A stretch of 64,000 nucleotides of DNA from Candidatus Zipacnadia bacterium (GTDB lineage: Bacteria > Armatimonadota > Zipacnadia > Zipacnadales > UBA5352): the NCBI GenBank assembly GCA_029821735.1, contig JALGSU010000019.1, forward strand, positions 33,268 through 97,267. Reading direction: 5' to 3'. The notes below the pieces were generated by a model, which saw only the letters and a list, made by a program, of their open reading frames with translations, did not search any database and was not told the DNA's origin. A program made the position numbers and the translations under genes. Of this stretch, positions 18,925-26,084 are shown piece by piece (the stretch's first letter is position 1; each line of letters begins with the position of its first letter).

Positions 18925-20261
18925 CCCGGTATGTGATCATCGGCGACTCTATCGCCGGGAACTCGGCGGCCGCGCGCATCCGCGCGCTCGACCCCGATGG
19001 CACGATCACGATCCTCAGCAAGGAGCAGGACCCCTACTACTCACGCTGCGCGCTCATGTACTACGCGATGGACCACTGCAGCCGTAGCGACATCCACATC
19101 GCCGACACTGGCCATTACAGGCGAATGAACGCGACGGTAGTCCGACAGCGCGCGGTGGGCGTTGACACCATCGAGCACACCGTTGCTCTCGAGGATGGCG
19201 CGCGGATCGAGTATGACAAGCTGCTCATCGCGACCGGCGCCGACGCGCGCAAGATGGGCATCGAAGGCGAGGACGCGGCGGGCGTCCACGATTTCGTTAC
19301 CCTCCAGGACGCCGAGAACATCGTTCGCGAGGCCCCGCAGTGTCGACGGGCGGTGGTGACGGGCGGCGGTCTGATAGGGGCCGAAGTGGCCGAGGTGTTC
19401 CACGAACTCGGTGTGCCCTGCGACTTCTTCGTCCGCGAGTCCTACTACTACCACAACTTCTGCAGCAACGCGCAGTCGCGGATCATCGAGGACCGCTTCC
19501 GGCAGCTCGGTATCCGTCTGCACGTGCGGAAGACCATCAATAGCATCGAGAAGGATGCATCCGGGCGGATCGCAGCGATTGTCGACGACACTGGGGATCG
19601 GCTCGAATGCGACATGCTGGTGCGGTCGATCGGCGTGGAGCCGGCAATAGGCTTCCTGCGAGACAGCGGCGTTGCGACTGACACCGGTGTCCTCGCCGAC
19701 GACCGGATGAAGAACCCGGCTGAAGACGTGTGGACAGCCGGCGACTGCGCGGAAGTCAGGTTCCCTGGCGAAGAGCGCACGCGCATCATCAAGCTGTGGT
19801 ATGTAGCTCAGCCGCAGGGCTGGGTGGCCGGCGAGAACATGACGGGTGGGAATGTGCGCTACGAGCTGCCAGTCCAGTATCAGGCGGCCATGTTCATGGA
19901 CCTGGATTTCTGCTCGTACGGCGAGATGCCGAGCGACCACAACGACCTGGAAGAGCATTCCATCACTGCGCCTAATGGCGTCGATTCAGTCATGCTGGTG
20001 CATGACGGGACCAGGCTGATGGGCGCTTCGTTGCTCGGCACGGCGCTCACTAAAGAGGACATTGAGCACCTCGTCACCTCGCAGATACCACTGGCCGAAG
20101 CGGTGGCGACGGTGACCGGGATCTTTGGCGGCACACTCTATGATCGCGCGCCGAGGAGTCGCATCACTGAGCACAGGCCCGCGTCTCGCCGGCCCGACTA
20201 CTGGCCCTTCGGCAGGCGCAAGACGCGGCGCGGCTGGTTCGAACTGACAGGAGGGTTCTGA
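18921..20261 (+). CDS. FAD/NAD(P)-dependent oxidoreductase
   Basis: A 446-aa pyridine-nucleotide-disulfide-type flavoprotein, related to NADH:rubredoxin reductases and the N-terminal part of NirB. It has an FAD-binding Rossmann motif at the start (VIIGDSIAGNSAA), ATGAD near residue 100, a second NAD-binding motif (VVTGGGLIGAEVAE) and the FAD-contacting VWTAGDCAE near residue 275. No redox-active CxxC pair is present, so it probably passes electrons from NAD(P)H to a separate protein. The start overlaps the M28 stop by 4 nt with GAGGAG upstream. The next gene encodes an Fe-S membrane protein, a plausible electron acceptor or donor. Confidence 0.9.
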   Translation: MTRYVIIGDSIAGNSAAARIRALDPDGTITILSKEQDPYYSRCALMYYAMDHCSRSDIHIADTGHYRRMNATVVRQRAVGVDTIEHTVALEDGARIEYDKLLIATGADARKMGIEGEDAAGVHDFVTLQDAENIVREAPQCRRAVVTGGGLIGAEVAEVFHELGVPCDFFVRESYYYHNFCSNAQSRIIEDRFRQLGIRLHVRKTINSIEKDASGRIAAIVDDTGDRLECDMLVRSIGVEPAIGFLRDSGVATDTGVLADDRMKNPAEDVWTAGDCAEVRFPGEERTRIIKLWYVAQPQGWVAGENMTGGNVRYELPVQYQAAMFMDLDFCSYGEMPSDHNDLEEHSITAPNGVDSVMLVHDGTRLMGASLLGTALTKEDIEHLVTSQIPLAEAVATVTGIFGGTLYDRAPRSRITEHRPASRRPDYWPFGRRKTRRGWFELTGGF

Positions 20262-20263
20262 CC

Positions 20264-20917
20264 ATTCCCCTGTCATCGTGGCCAAAGCTTCCTCTCCTGA
20301 CGGTGATGCTGCTCATCACCGCGGTCTACTTGCTGCTGCTGTGGCCGACCTGGTTCTGGGTGCCACTGGCGGGTCTGGTGCTGGTTTTGGTACTCGGGCG
20401 GAAGTGGGAGGCAACGCCGCTGATCGTTCTGGCGGTGTTGATAACCGGCCTCTACTTCTCCATGCGCTACGGGCACTGGACGCTGCTTGGCTACGGTTCG
20501 GGCTTCTGGTATGCGGTGATGTACACCGTCGCGGTGGTGGGCATGGGGATACGCTTCATTGTGATGTATCGGGGCAAGGACCGGTACATGGTGATCCGCA
20601 CGTTCTTCAACATGTACGCACAACTGGTGGTGGGCTTTGCACTGGCCTTCCTGCTGCCTTTTGAGCTTGGCGGCGGGCGACCCGATACAGCAGGCTCGGG
20701 CGTGTTCTTCATGTACGTCTGGCCGTTGGAAATCAATGCGTTCCTGATCGGCAAGTACCAGACGCTCTACCCGCTGGTGAAAGTCTTCCTGGGGTGGAAC
20801 ATCATCGCGGCGCTGGTGATCATGCCGATCCTCGTGTATTTCTACGGCAAGCGAGCCGCCTGTCGCGAGCGCTTGAGCCGGTCATCTACCTGTTTGTCAT
20901 CGCGGCGGTCGGGATGA
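20264..20917 (+). CDS. N-terminal membrane part of a NosR/NapH-like polyferredoxin protein (frameshifted)
   Basis: The first half of a broken membrane iron-sulfur protein. It has about five transmembrane helices (TVMLLITAVYLLLLWP, WVPLAGLVLVLVLG, VVGMGIRFIVMY and others) and ends in coding-like sequence at FYGKRAACRER near 20,868, after which the frame is lost. The C-terminal half resumes at about 20,869 in another frame. The best Shine-Dalgarno (GGAGGG, 8 nt away) points to an ATT at 20264, a rare start codon; the in-frame GTG/ATG at 20303/20306 lack one. Homologues usually have a CxxxCP motif where this part ends, so a short segment may be missing. Confidence 0.65.
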   Translation: MPLSSWPKLPLLTVMLLITAVYLLLLWPTWFWVPLAGLVLVLVLGRKWEATPLIVLAVLITGLYFSMRYGHWTLLGYGSGFWYAVMYTVAVVGMGIRFIVMYRGKDRYMVIRTFFNMYAQLVVGFALAFLLPFELGGGRPDTAGSGVFFMYVWPLEINAFLIGKYQTLYPLVKVFLGWNIIAALVIMPILVYFYGKRAACRERLSRSSTCLSSRRSG

Positions 20918-21300
20918 CCGTATGGGTGCTGATGACTCCGCAGGGCGCTATGGACGGCGTCTACGCTGCGCTGGGCCAGTATGACTTCATCGTCAAGTTC
21001 ATCTTCTCGAGTCTGATCGGCGTCGGGCTTTACAGCCTGATGGGAGCGCGCATCTGGTGCCGGTACTTCTGCCCGTGGGCGGGGTTATTCGGGTTGGTCG
21101 CGAAATTCGGGCGTTACGCCATCCGCACGCGCGGCGAGCTTTGTATCGGCTGCGGTCAGTGCAACACTTACTGCGAGATGGGCATCGACATACGGGGGTT
21201 CGCCATGCGCGGGGAGCCTGTCAAGACTACCACGTGCGTGGGCTGTGGAATGTGTATTCAGAAGTGCCCGCGCCGAGTGCTGTCATTCACCATTGAGTGA
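20869..21300 (+). CDS. C-terminal Fe-S part of the NosR/NapH-like polyferredoxin protein (frameshifted)
   Basis: The second half of the same broken gene, in a different frame; a formal GTG start exists at 20794 but its first 25 codons are not coding-like. The sequence begins with a transmembrane helix (IYLFVIAAVGMTVWVLM) and a second one (FIVKFIFSSLIGVGLYSL), then CRYFCPWAGLFG, a membrane-edge CxxxCP motif. Two 4Fe-4S ferredoxin motifs follow, CIGCGQCNTYC and CVGCGMCIQKCP. It probably carries electrons across the membrane for the flavoprotein encoded just upstream. As it stands the two parts would not form one protein without frameshifting. Confidence 0.7.
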   Translation, partial: ALEPVIYLFVIAAVGMTVWVLMTPQGAMDGVYAALGQYDFIVKFIFSSLIGVGLYSLMGARIWCRYFCPWAGLFGLVAKFGRYAIRTRGELCIGCGQCNTYCEMGIDIRGFAMRGEPVKTTTCVGCGMCIQKCPRRVLSFTIE

Positions 21301-21325
21301 GCGGGGTCTTCGGGAGGTGGGACGT

Positions 21326-21919
21326 ATGACACGTGTAGCACTTGCCGTATCGATCGCCATCGCGCTGATGGCAACCGCGGTGATGGCCTCAACCCCATAT
21401 GAGCCACCAGAGGGTGGCGACGAGTGGCAGAAGGTAACCGTGGTTCTCACGGGCACGAGCGAGGACGCTGACGCTGCGGGCAAGGCGGTTCTCGCCTGCA
21501 ATATGGCTGAGAGCCAGCACCGCATTCAGGCCTCTGCCCAGAAACTCGTGCCCCGGTCGACCTACTCGGTGTGGCTCGTGAAGCTCAACGACGAGGGCAA
21601 ACTGGTCCGCCAACTCCGCTGCGACAATCCCGACCGGCGGCTGAGGGCCGACAAGAATGGCAAGCTCTCTTTGGCGGCGAATCTGCCCTCCTGTCCGCAG
21701 GGCAAATACAACATGGTCGTGGTGCGCCTGCACCCGGAGGGCGATCCCAAGGACCGCACCAACATGGTGACAGTGATGAAGGGCGCGTGGGCCTCGCGCT
21801 GGCGTGTTGCGCTGGAGCGTTGGCGTCGGAGAGTTACCATCCGCCTGAGGGCGGAAGCTGGCAAATGTCCCGGCTATATCTCAAGCCTGTTGGCCCCTTC
21901 ACGGATGCAACTGGGGTGA
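21326..21919 (+). CDS. Secreted protein A of a tandem paralogous pair (3' end probably altered)
   Basis: An exported protein of unknown family; the frame runs 197 codons. The ATG at 21326 has GGGAGGTGG upstream and starts a signal peptide (ALAVSIAIALMATAVMAS). The mature part begins YEPPEGGDEW and contains CNMAESQHR, YSVWLVKL, RRLRADK, NLPSCPQGK and VRLHPEG, all matching its neighbour B. Similarity ends at VTVMKG near 21,783. The final 45 or so residues (from ASRWRVALERW) are Arg-rich and unlike B, and overlap B in another frame, so they are probably not native. It lies 25 nt after the polyferredoxin gene, in the same operon. Confidence 0.65.
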   Translation: MTRVALAVSIAIALMATAVMASTPYEPPEGGDEWQKVTVVLTGTSEDADAAGKAVLACNMAESQHRIQASAQKLVPRSTYSVWLVKLNDEGKLVRQLRCDNPDRRLRADKNGKLSLAANLPSCPQGKYNMVVVRLHPEGDPKDRTNMVTVMKGAWASRWRVALERWRRRVTIRLRAEAGKCPGYISSLLAPSRMQLG

Positions 21920-22233
21920 CTGTCTTCGCGTGCAATATGGCTGAGACCCAGCATCGCGCGCAGGTGTATGCCACGAACGTGCGCGCGGGTGCTCTCTACA
22001 CACTGTGGCTGGTGAAGATGGACGGCATGAAGGTGGCCTCCGCGCAGGAGTTGACCTCGAACTGGCGACCTTTGCGCGCGGATGCGCGCGCCGTGATCGC
22101 CTTCGTCGGCAACCTGCCAGACTGCCCCGTTGGGCGCGACGCGTTCGTGATCAAGTACCATCCCAACGATCAGAAAGGCGGGTTCTGGGACGGGGTCACG
22201 GTGCTGAAGGGCTATCTGGTGACGATGGAGTAG
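21787..22233 (+). CDS. Secreted protein B, paralogue of the preceding gene (5' end probably lost)
   Basis: About 148 codons, in a different frame from A and overlapping its 3' end. The readable sequence begins with the last part of a signal peptide (GLALACCAGALAS), then the mature start YHPPEGGSW, CNMAETQHR, YTLWLVKMDG, RPLRADA, NLPDCPVG and VTVLKGYLVTME. The only usable start is a GTG at 21787, which leaves no basic n-region. Adding one base after the ATGAAGGGC at 21,776 would give a complete signal peptide. The 3' end overlaps the convergent GT-C gene by 38 nt. Conserved Cys, Met and His residues could bind a metal or cofactor; the family is unknown to me. Confidence 0.6.
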   Translation: MGLALACCAGALASESYHPPEGGSWQMSRLYLKPVGPFTDATGVTVFACNMAETQHRAQVYATNVRAGALYTLWLVKMDGMKVASAQELTSNWRPLRADARAVIAFVGNLPDCPVGRDAFVIKYHPNDQKGGFWDGVTVLKGYLVTME

Positions 22234-23446
22234 CGGCGCCGATCATGTACATGAGGGCGATCTCGGGGATGCGCACCGCGAAGGCCAGCTCTGCGTCGAA
22301 GTAGTGCAGATAGGGCGCAAGCAACAGGAAGGTGATCGCAGGTAGCGTCACGTTCGGGAACAGGCAGGCGAAGGGCAACACCCATGACACATACCACGGG
22401 AAGAAGGTCGGACTGAGCAGCAGGACCGCGAGGAGAGCCAGGCCCACGTGCAGCGCGGCATCGCCACGCCGAAAGGTGAGCCATACGATCATTGTGAGCG
22501 CTGCCAGTCCGGTGAGTCCGCGGGCAACGACTTGGCCGCTAGCCGCCCCCAGCCCCAGCGTCGCAAGATAGCGAACGACGGCGAATATCCCTGAGTTGTT
22601 CTCCCACGAGCTCAGGTAGGCGCCGCTTCCGGAGATCAGGTCTCCAGCCCCGACACTCGCCAGCGGGATCATGAGCGCGACGCTCGCCAGCACGAAGATC
22701 GCCGTCGCCCGCCAGCCTGCCCGCCAGAGGATGATGGGCACCGCGAAGACCATCTGAGTCTTGGCCATGACCGCCAGCCCATGCCGCCAGCCGCGCTGTA
22801 TGAAGTAAAGCGCCCAGAGCAGAAAGAAGATTGAGATCGGGTCGAGGTGCCCGCCCACGCCGAACTCGACGGCCATCAAGGGATTCCACGCGTAGATTGC
22901 CAGCCACTTGTCCGGGACGCCACGCGCGCGCATGAGTAAGAGCAGCGGCCACAGGCAGAGCAAATTGAAGAGGACCCCAAGCACGAAGACGCGGCGCGGC
23001 GTCGGGTCGAGGTGATACGTCCAGGCGAGCAGATACTGGGTGATGGGCGGGTAGATCGTCTTGATCCACTTGTAGTCCATCGGCTCCCAATACTGGTCGC
23101 GATACTGCCATAGCTCGTGGTCGCCGGGCGCGTAGCGGAAGGGGTTGACGCCCTTCGCCAGAAGCAGCCCGTCCCAGTGATACCGATACGCGTCATGGTC
23201 CCACATGGGCTGGCCGCGCCAGGGGGCGAGGTGCATCACTATCGCGATGCCCACAATCCACACCCAGTGCAGGCGTAGACTCGTCCGGCGCAAGAGCACG
23301 AGCGCGAGCCCGTAGCACAGGAAGGCCGCACTCACGATGAGGAGGAAACTGGGGATGCCCGCTGAGGTCGGCGTCAGCGATTGGCTCGCAAGGAGGCACG
23401 CAGCCGTGCCCGATCCCGCAAGCAGGACCAAAGTCTTCGTGGTCAT
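22196..23446 (-). CDS. Polytopic GT-C glycosyltransferase (GT87/DUF2029-like), paralogue
   Basis: About 416 aa with ten or more hydrophobic helices. The first periplasmic loop has WDHDAYRYHWDG followed by GVNPFRYAP and IYPPITQYLLAW, the acidic residue, NP and YPP signature of GT87-like polyprenyl-phosphate-dependent mannosyltransferases. The ATG at 23446 is the most natural start (GAGGG nearby), although it overlaps the divergent GT2 gene head-to-head by 41 nt. Its 3' end also overlaps the secreted protein B gene by 38 nt. Together with the GT2 gene, which resembles polyprenyl-phosphate sugar synthases, it could form a two-step glycosylation route; this is inference. Confidence 0.8.
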   Translation of the reverse strand: MTTKTLVLLAGSGTAACLLASQSLTPTSAGIPSFLLIVSAAFLCYGLALVLLRRTSLRLHWVWIVGIAIVMHLAPWRGQPMWDHDAYRYHWDGLLLAKGVNPFRYAPGDHELWQYRDQYWEPMDYKWIKTIYPPITQYLLAWTYHLDPTPRRVFVLGVLFNLLCLWPLLLLMRARGVPDKWLAIYAWNPLMAVEFGVGGHLDPISIFFLLWALYFIQRGWRHGLAVMAKTQMVFAVPIILWRAGWRATAIFVLASVALMIPLASVGAGDLISGSGAYLSSWENNSGIFAVVRYLATLGLGAASGQVVARGLTGLAALTMIVWLTFRRGDAALHVGLALLAVLLLSPTFFPWYVSWVLPFACLFPNVTLPAITFLLLAPYLHYFDAELAFAVRIPEIALMYMIGAATPSSPDSPSAP

Positions 23447-24119
23447 CCCGGCCCTCAACGAGGAGGGCGCCATCGGCTCGGTCATAGGCGAGATCCCTCG
23501 ACCGTCAGTCAGCGAAGTAGTGGTCGTCGATAACGGATCAACTGACGCCACGGCGCGCGTGGCTGCTGAACACGGCGCACGCGTGGTGCGCGAAGATCAG
23601 CGCGGCTATGGCGCGGCCTGTCTGCGCGGTATCGCTGAGATTGAGGCGCTCGACGCAGCCGCGAAGGACATCGTGGTGTTCCTCGACGGCGACCACAGCG
23701 ACTACCCCGCCGAACTACCCGAGCTGATCGCCCCCATAGTGGCGGGCGAAGCCGAGATGGTCATCGGCTCGCGCGCACTGGGCGCGTCTGAACGCGGATC
23801 GCTCACTGCCCAGCAGGTGCATGGTAATCGCCTGGCCTGCTGGATGATGCGCGTGCTGGTGCGACATCGCTACACCGACCTTGGACCTTTTCGCGCTATC
23901 CGCCTCGATGCCCTGCAGGCGCTGCAGATGCAGGACCGGAACTATGGCTGGACGGTCGAGATGCAGATGAAGGCGGTGCGGCGGGGCATGCGCGTGGCGG
24001 AGATACCCGTGAGTTACCGCAAACGCATCGGCCACTCCAAGATTTCCGGCACGGTGCGCGGAACCATCATGGCCGGCTATAAGATCATCACCACGATCCT
24101 GAGGTATGCGCGAGCATGA
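23406..24119 (+). CDS. GT2-family glycosyltransferase (polyprenyl-phosphate sugar synthase-like)
   Basis: A 237-aa cytoplasmic GT-A enzyme. It has the nucleotide-binding start VFVVIPALNEEGAIG, VVVVDNGSTDAT and the metal-binding FLDGDHSDYP, a length and pattern like dolichyl/undecaprenyl-phosphate mannose or glucose synthases, without C-terminal membrane helices. The GTG at 23406 is chosen because AAGGAGG lies 9 nt upstream; no ATG gives a sensible N-terminus. It overlaps the next gene by 4 nt (ATGA). With the adjacent GT-C gene it could make and use a lipid-linked sugar donor. Confidence 0.87.
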   Translation: MPDPASRTKVFVVIPALNEEGAIGSVIGEIPRPSVSEVVVVDNGSTDATARVAAEHGARVVREDQRGYGAACLRGIAEIEALDAAAKDIVVFLDGDHSDYPAELPELIAPIVAGEAEMVIGSRALGASERGSLTAQQVHGNRLACWMMRVLVRHRYTDLGPFRAIRLDALQALQMQDRNYGWTVEMQMKAVRRGMRVAEIPVSYRKRIGHSKISGTVRGTIMAGYKIITTILRYARA

Positions 24120-24793
24120 AACGATCACTGGTAATCATGGCGAAGCCGCCCACGCCCGGGCTGGCAAAGACCCGCTTGGCGGCAGCCATCGGTCCCGAGG
24201 ACGCGGCGATGATCGCATACGGAATGCTGGCCGACACACTCGAGCTCTGCGAAGCTGCGGCGCAGGCTGACGACGAAGACCTCGAACTGGTGCTGGCATA
24301 TACTGCGGCACGCGAACTGTTCCGGTCGATGACGCCGCAACAGTGGCGGCTCATCGAACAGCGAGGAGAGGGCCTCGACGAGCGCATGGACAACGTGTTG
24401 GCGGATATCTCGCCCAGTGTCGATGACCTGACCATGTTCATCGGCAGTGACTCGCCACATATGCCCGAGGAGCGCATCTCGGAGGCGTTCGCGGCGCTGG
24501 ATAAGGCCGACGTGGTGCTTGGGCCGTGCGAGGACGGAGGTTACTACCTCATCGCCGTGCGAGGTACATGGCCTGCAGGGGCGCTGGCAGAGGTGCGCTG
24601 GAGTGGCGAGCACGCGCTAGCGGATACTCGCGAGGCGCTGACCGCCCACGGGCTTGCATGCGTTGAGATCGGCGAGTGGTATGACGTCGACGAGATTGAG
24701 GACCTGCGCAGACTCGCTGCGGACGCGGAGAAGATGCCCCCGGGACGGCTGGAGAACACGTGGACGGCGCTGATGCGGGTGAAGCTGGATTAG
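24116..24793 (+). CDS. DUF2064 / TIGR04282-type glycosyltransferase
   Basis: A 225-aa MobA-like GT-A-fold protein. Diagnostic motifs are MAKPPTPGLAKTRLA at residues 8-22, FIGSDSPHM near 104 and LGPCEDGGYYLI near 140. The family is often found with GT2 enzymes, and one branch was named for arsenosugar biosynthesis clusters. No ArsS-like radical SAM gene is present here, so that role is not supported. It is translationally coupled to the GT2 gene through ATGA. Its TAG stop overlaps the TAA stop of the convergent DUF547 gene (shared TTAG). Confidence 0.88.
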   Translation: MKRSLVIMAKPPTPGLAKTRLAAAIGPEDAAMIAYGMLADTLELCEAAAQADDEDLELVLAYTAARELFRSMTPQQWRLIEQRGEGLDERMDNVLADISPSVDDLTMFIGSDSPHMPEERISEAFAALDKADVVLGPCEDGGYYLIAVRGTWPAGALAEVRWSGEHALADTREALTAHGLACVEIGEWYDVDEIEDLRRLAADAEKMPPGRLENTWTALMRVKLD

Positions 24794-25689
24794 TCGCCTC
24801 TGCGCTCGGCCGCCCATTCGGCAGCTTGATCGTTGAGGCCCCACCCATAGTCGAGGAACTCCACCGAGAAGTCGTCGCCTATCTGGCTGGCCAACTCCTC
24901 TGGAGCGTATATCTTCACGTAGTCCAGCAAGCTCGGCTCCTCAATGCCCTTGACCTCAGTAAGCCAGCGAACGAAGTCCTCGCCGTACCAGTCGAGGATT
25001 GAGGACAGGTAGACGGTCTTGATCTCCGGGTCGACATCCAGATGCGTGGGATCGTCGAAGAAGCGGCGGGCCTCGCGCTCGAGCTGGGCGTCGAGTCGGG
25101 CGGGAGTGAAGGCCTCGGCGGGCAGGCGCGGGCACCCCATGGAGGCGCAGTTCAGGGCAAAGTGCACACGCGGCTCGAGGAACTCTTTGCGCACGATCTC
25201 GTGCTCTATCCCGTTGAGCGACAAGTCGCGGCCGCCGCAGATGCGGCCCTTGGCGTCGAATACGCCCGGGTCATCGCCGATATCCATCACACTGTCCACG
25301 GGATAAGCGTCGAGAACCGCCCTCAGCATCCAGGCGTTGTACGCGTTAAGCCAGTAGGCCAGCGCAGCCGCCTCGCCCGGGAAGGCCGCCAGATTGGTGT
25401 GCGGGCTGATCCCCTCTACTTGCTTGAGGAACGCATCCAGACGCGCCGGGCTGGCTTTCAAGCCCGCGTAGTCGACCAATCCGACTCCATCTACGTAGCT
25501 GTGGCAGACTTCCTCGAACGCCGAGACGTCGAAGACTACGTTCTGGACCGACGCGATTGGTACAGTCGCAGCCTCCGGCGGGTCAGCCGTCGGGGCACGC
25601 ACTATGAAAATGAGGCCTACGACGCCCGCTACTACGAGCACCGTCACCAGGAATGTCCCCACTGCAGACGGGCTGCGCGGAGTATCCAT
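24790..25689 (-). CDS. DUF547-domain membrane-anchored protein
   Basis: A 299-aa protein with one N-terminal membrane helix (FLVTVLVVAGVVGLIFIV) and an extracytoplasmic DUF547 domain from about residue 60. Recognisable motifs are YWLNAYNAWMLRAVL, NGIEHEIVR and HFALNCASMGCPRLP with its conserved Cys pair. The biochemical function of DUF547 is not established. GAAGGG precedes the ATG at 25689. It follows the small membrane-peptide gene at 25738-25893 by 48 nt, forming a two-gene unit convergent with the glycosyltransferase pair. Confidence 0.88.
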   Translation of the reverse strand: MDTPRSPSAVGTFLVTVLVVAGVVGLIFIVRAPTADPPEAATVPIASVQNVVFDVSAFEEVCHSYVDGVGLVDYAGLKASPARLDAFLKQVEGISPHTNLAAFPGEAAALAYWLNAYNAWMLRAVLDAYPVDSVMDIGDDPGVFDAKGRICGGRDLSLNGIEHEIVRKEFLEPRVHFALNCASMGCPRLPAEAFTPARLDAQLEREARRFFDDPTHLDVDPEIKTVYLSSILDWYGEDFVRWLTEVKGIEEPSLLDYVKIYAPEELASQIGDDFSVEFLDYGWGLNDQAAEWAAERRGD

Positions 25690-25737
25690 GCCTACCCTTC
25701 GCTCTGCTCACTTACCTGGGACGCGCGGCGATCCGCA

Positions 25738-25893
25738 CTATCCCGTGGCGCGTCCGCTGCTCGTCTTCACTGCAAGTGACCGGAAGATGACGTATACCGC
25801 CACTATCGCAAGAGCTCCAGCGGCTATCGGGTTTGCGGTTGACCAAACGACGACCTCGTGGATCAGATCTTCGACACCGTATGCAGGGCGCAC
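25738..25893 (-). CDS. Small single-pass membrane protein (51 aa)
   Basis: A short gene not found by length-based gene finding. The GTG at 25893 is preceded by GGGAGGAG with 8 nt spacing and the frame stops at a TAG (25738-25740). The predicted peptide has a soluble N-terminus (MRPAYGVEDLIHEVVV), one transmembrane helix (PIAAGALAIVAVYVIF) and a short basic tail (KTSSGRATG). It lies 48 nt upstream of the DUF547 gene in the same direction, so it may be a membrane partner of that protein. I know no family for it. Confidence 0.55.
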   Translation of the reverse strand: MRPAYGVEDLIHEVVVWSTANPIAAGALAIVAVYVIFRSLAVKTSSGRATG

Positions 25894-25989
25894 CTCTGTC
25901 TCCTCCCGTGCCCCCCCAGTTACTTCAGTACTTGCCTCTCCCCATTAGGATTCCCATCCCCGCCCAAATTGAACCGTCGGGTTCCGCCC

Positions 25990-26036
25990 GGGGCCGTCCG
26001 CTTCGTTCCCTTGCCTTCGGACGAACAGACGGCCCC
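25990..26036 (-). terminator. Inverted repeat downstream of the GH106-like gene
   Basis: GGGGCCGTC at 25990-25998 pairs with GACGGCCCC at 26028-26036, and TTCGT at 26002-26006 pairs with ACGAA at 26021-26025 across a small internal loop. It is about 50 nt past the stop of the gene ending at 26085. There is no T-tract, but the stem is strong. The remaining 26037-26084 shows nothing else. Confidence 0.5.
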
Positions 26037-26084
26037 GGTGTTCATACTCCCGGGGCGTGTGAGCATCCGGGCTGGTCCGGCTCT

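Noticed and set aside
24116..24793. Arsenosugar biosynthesis cluster
   Set aside because: The DUF2064 family name suggests it, but no ArsS-type radical SAM or arsenic methyltransferase gene is present.
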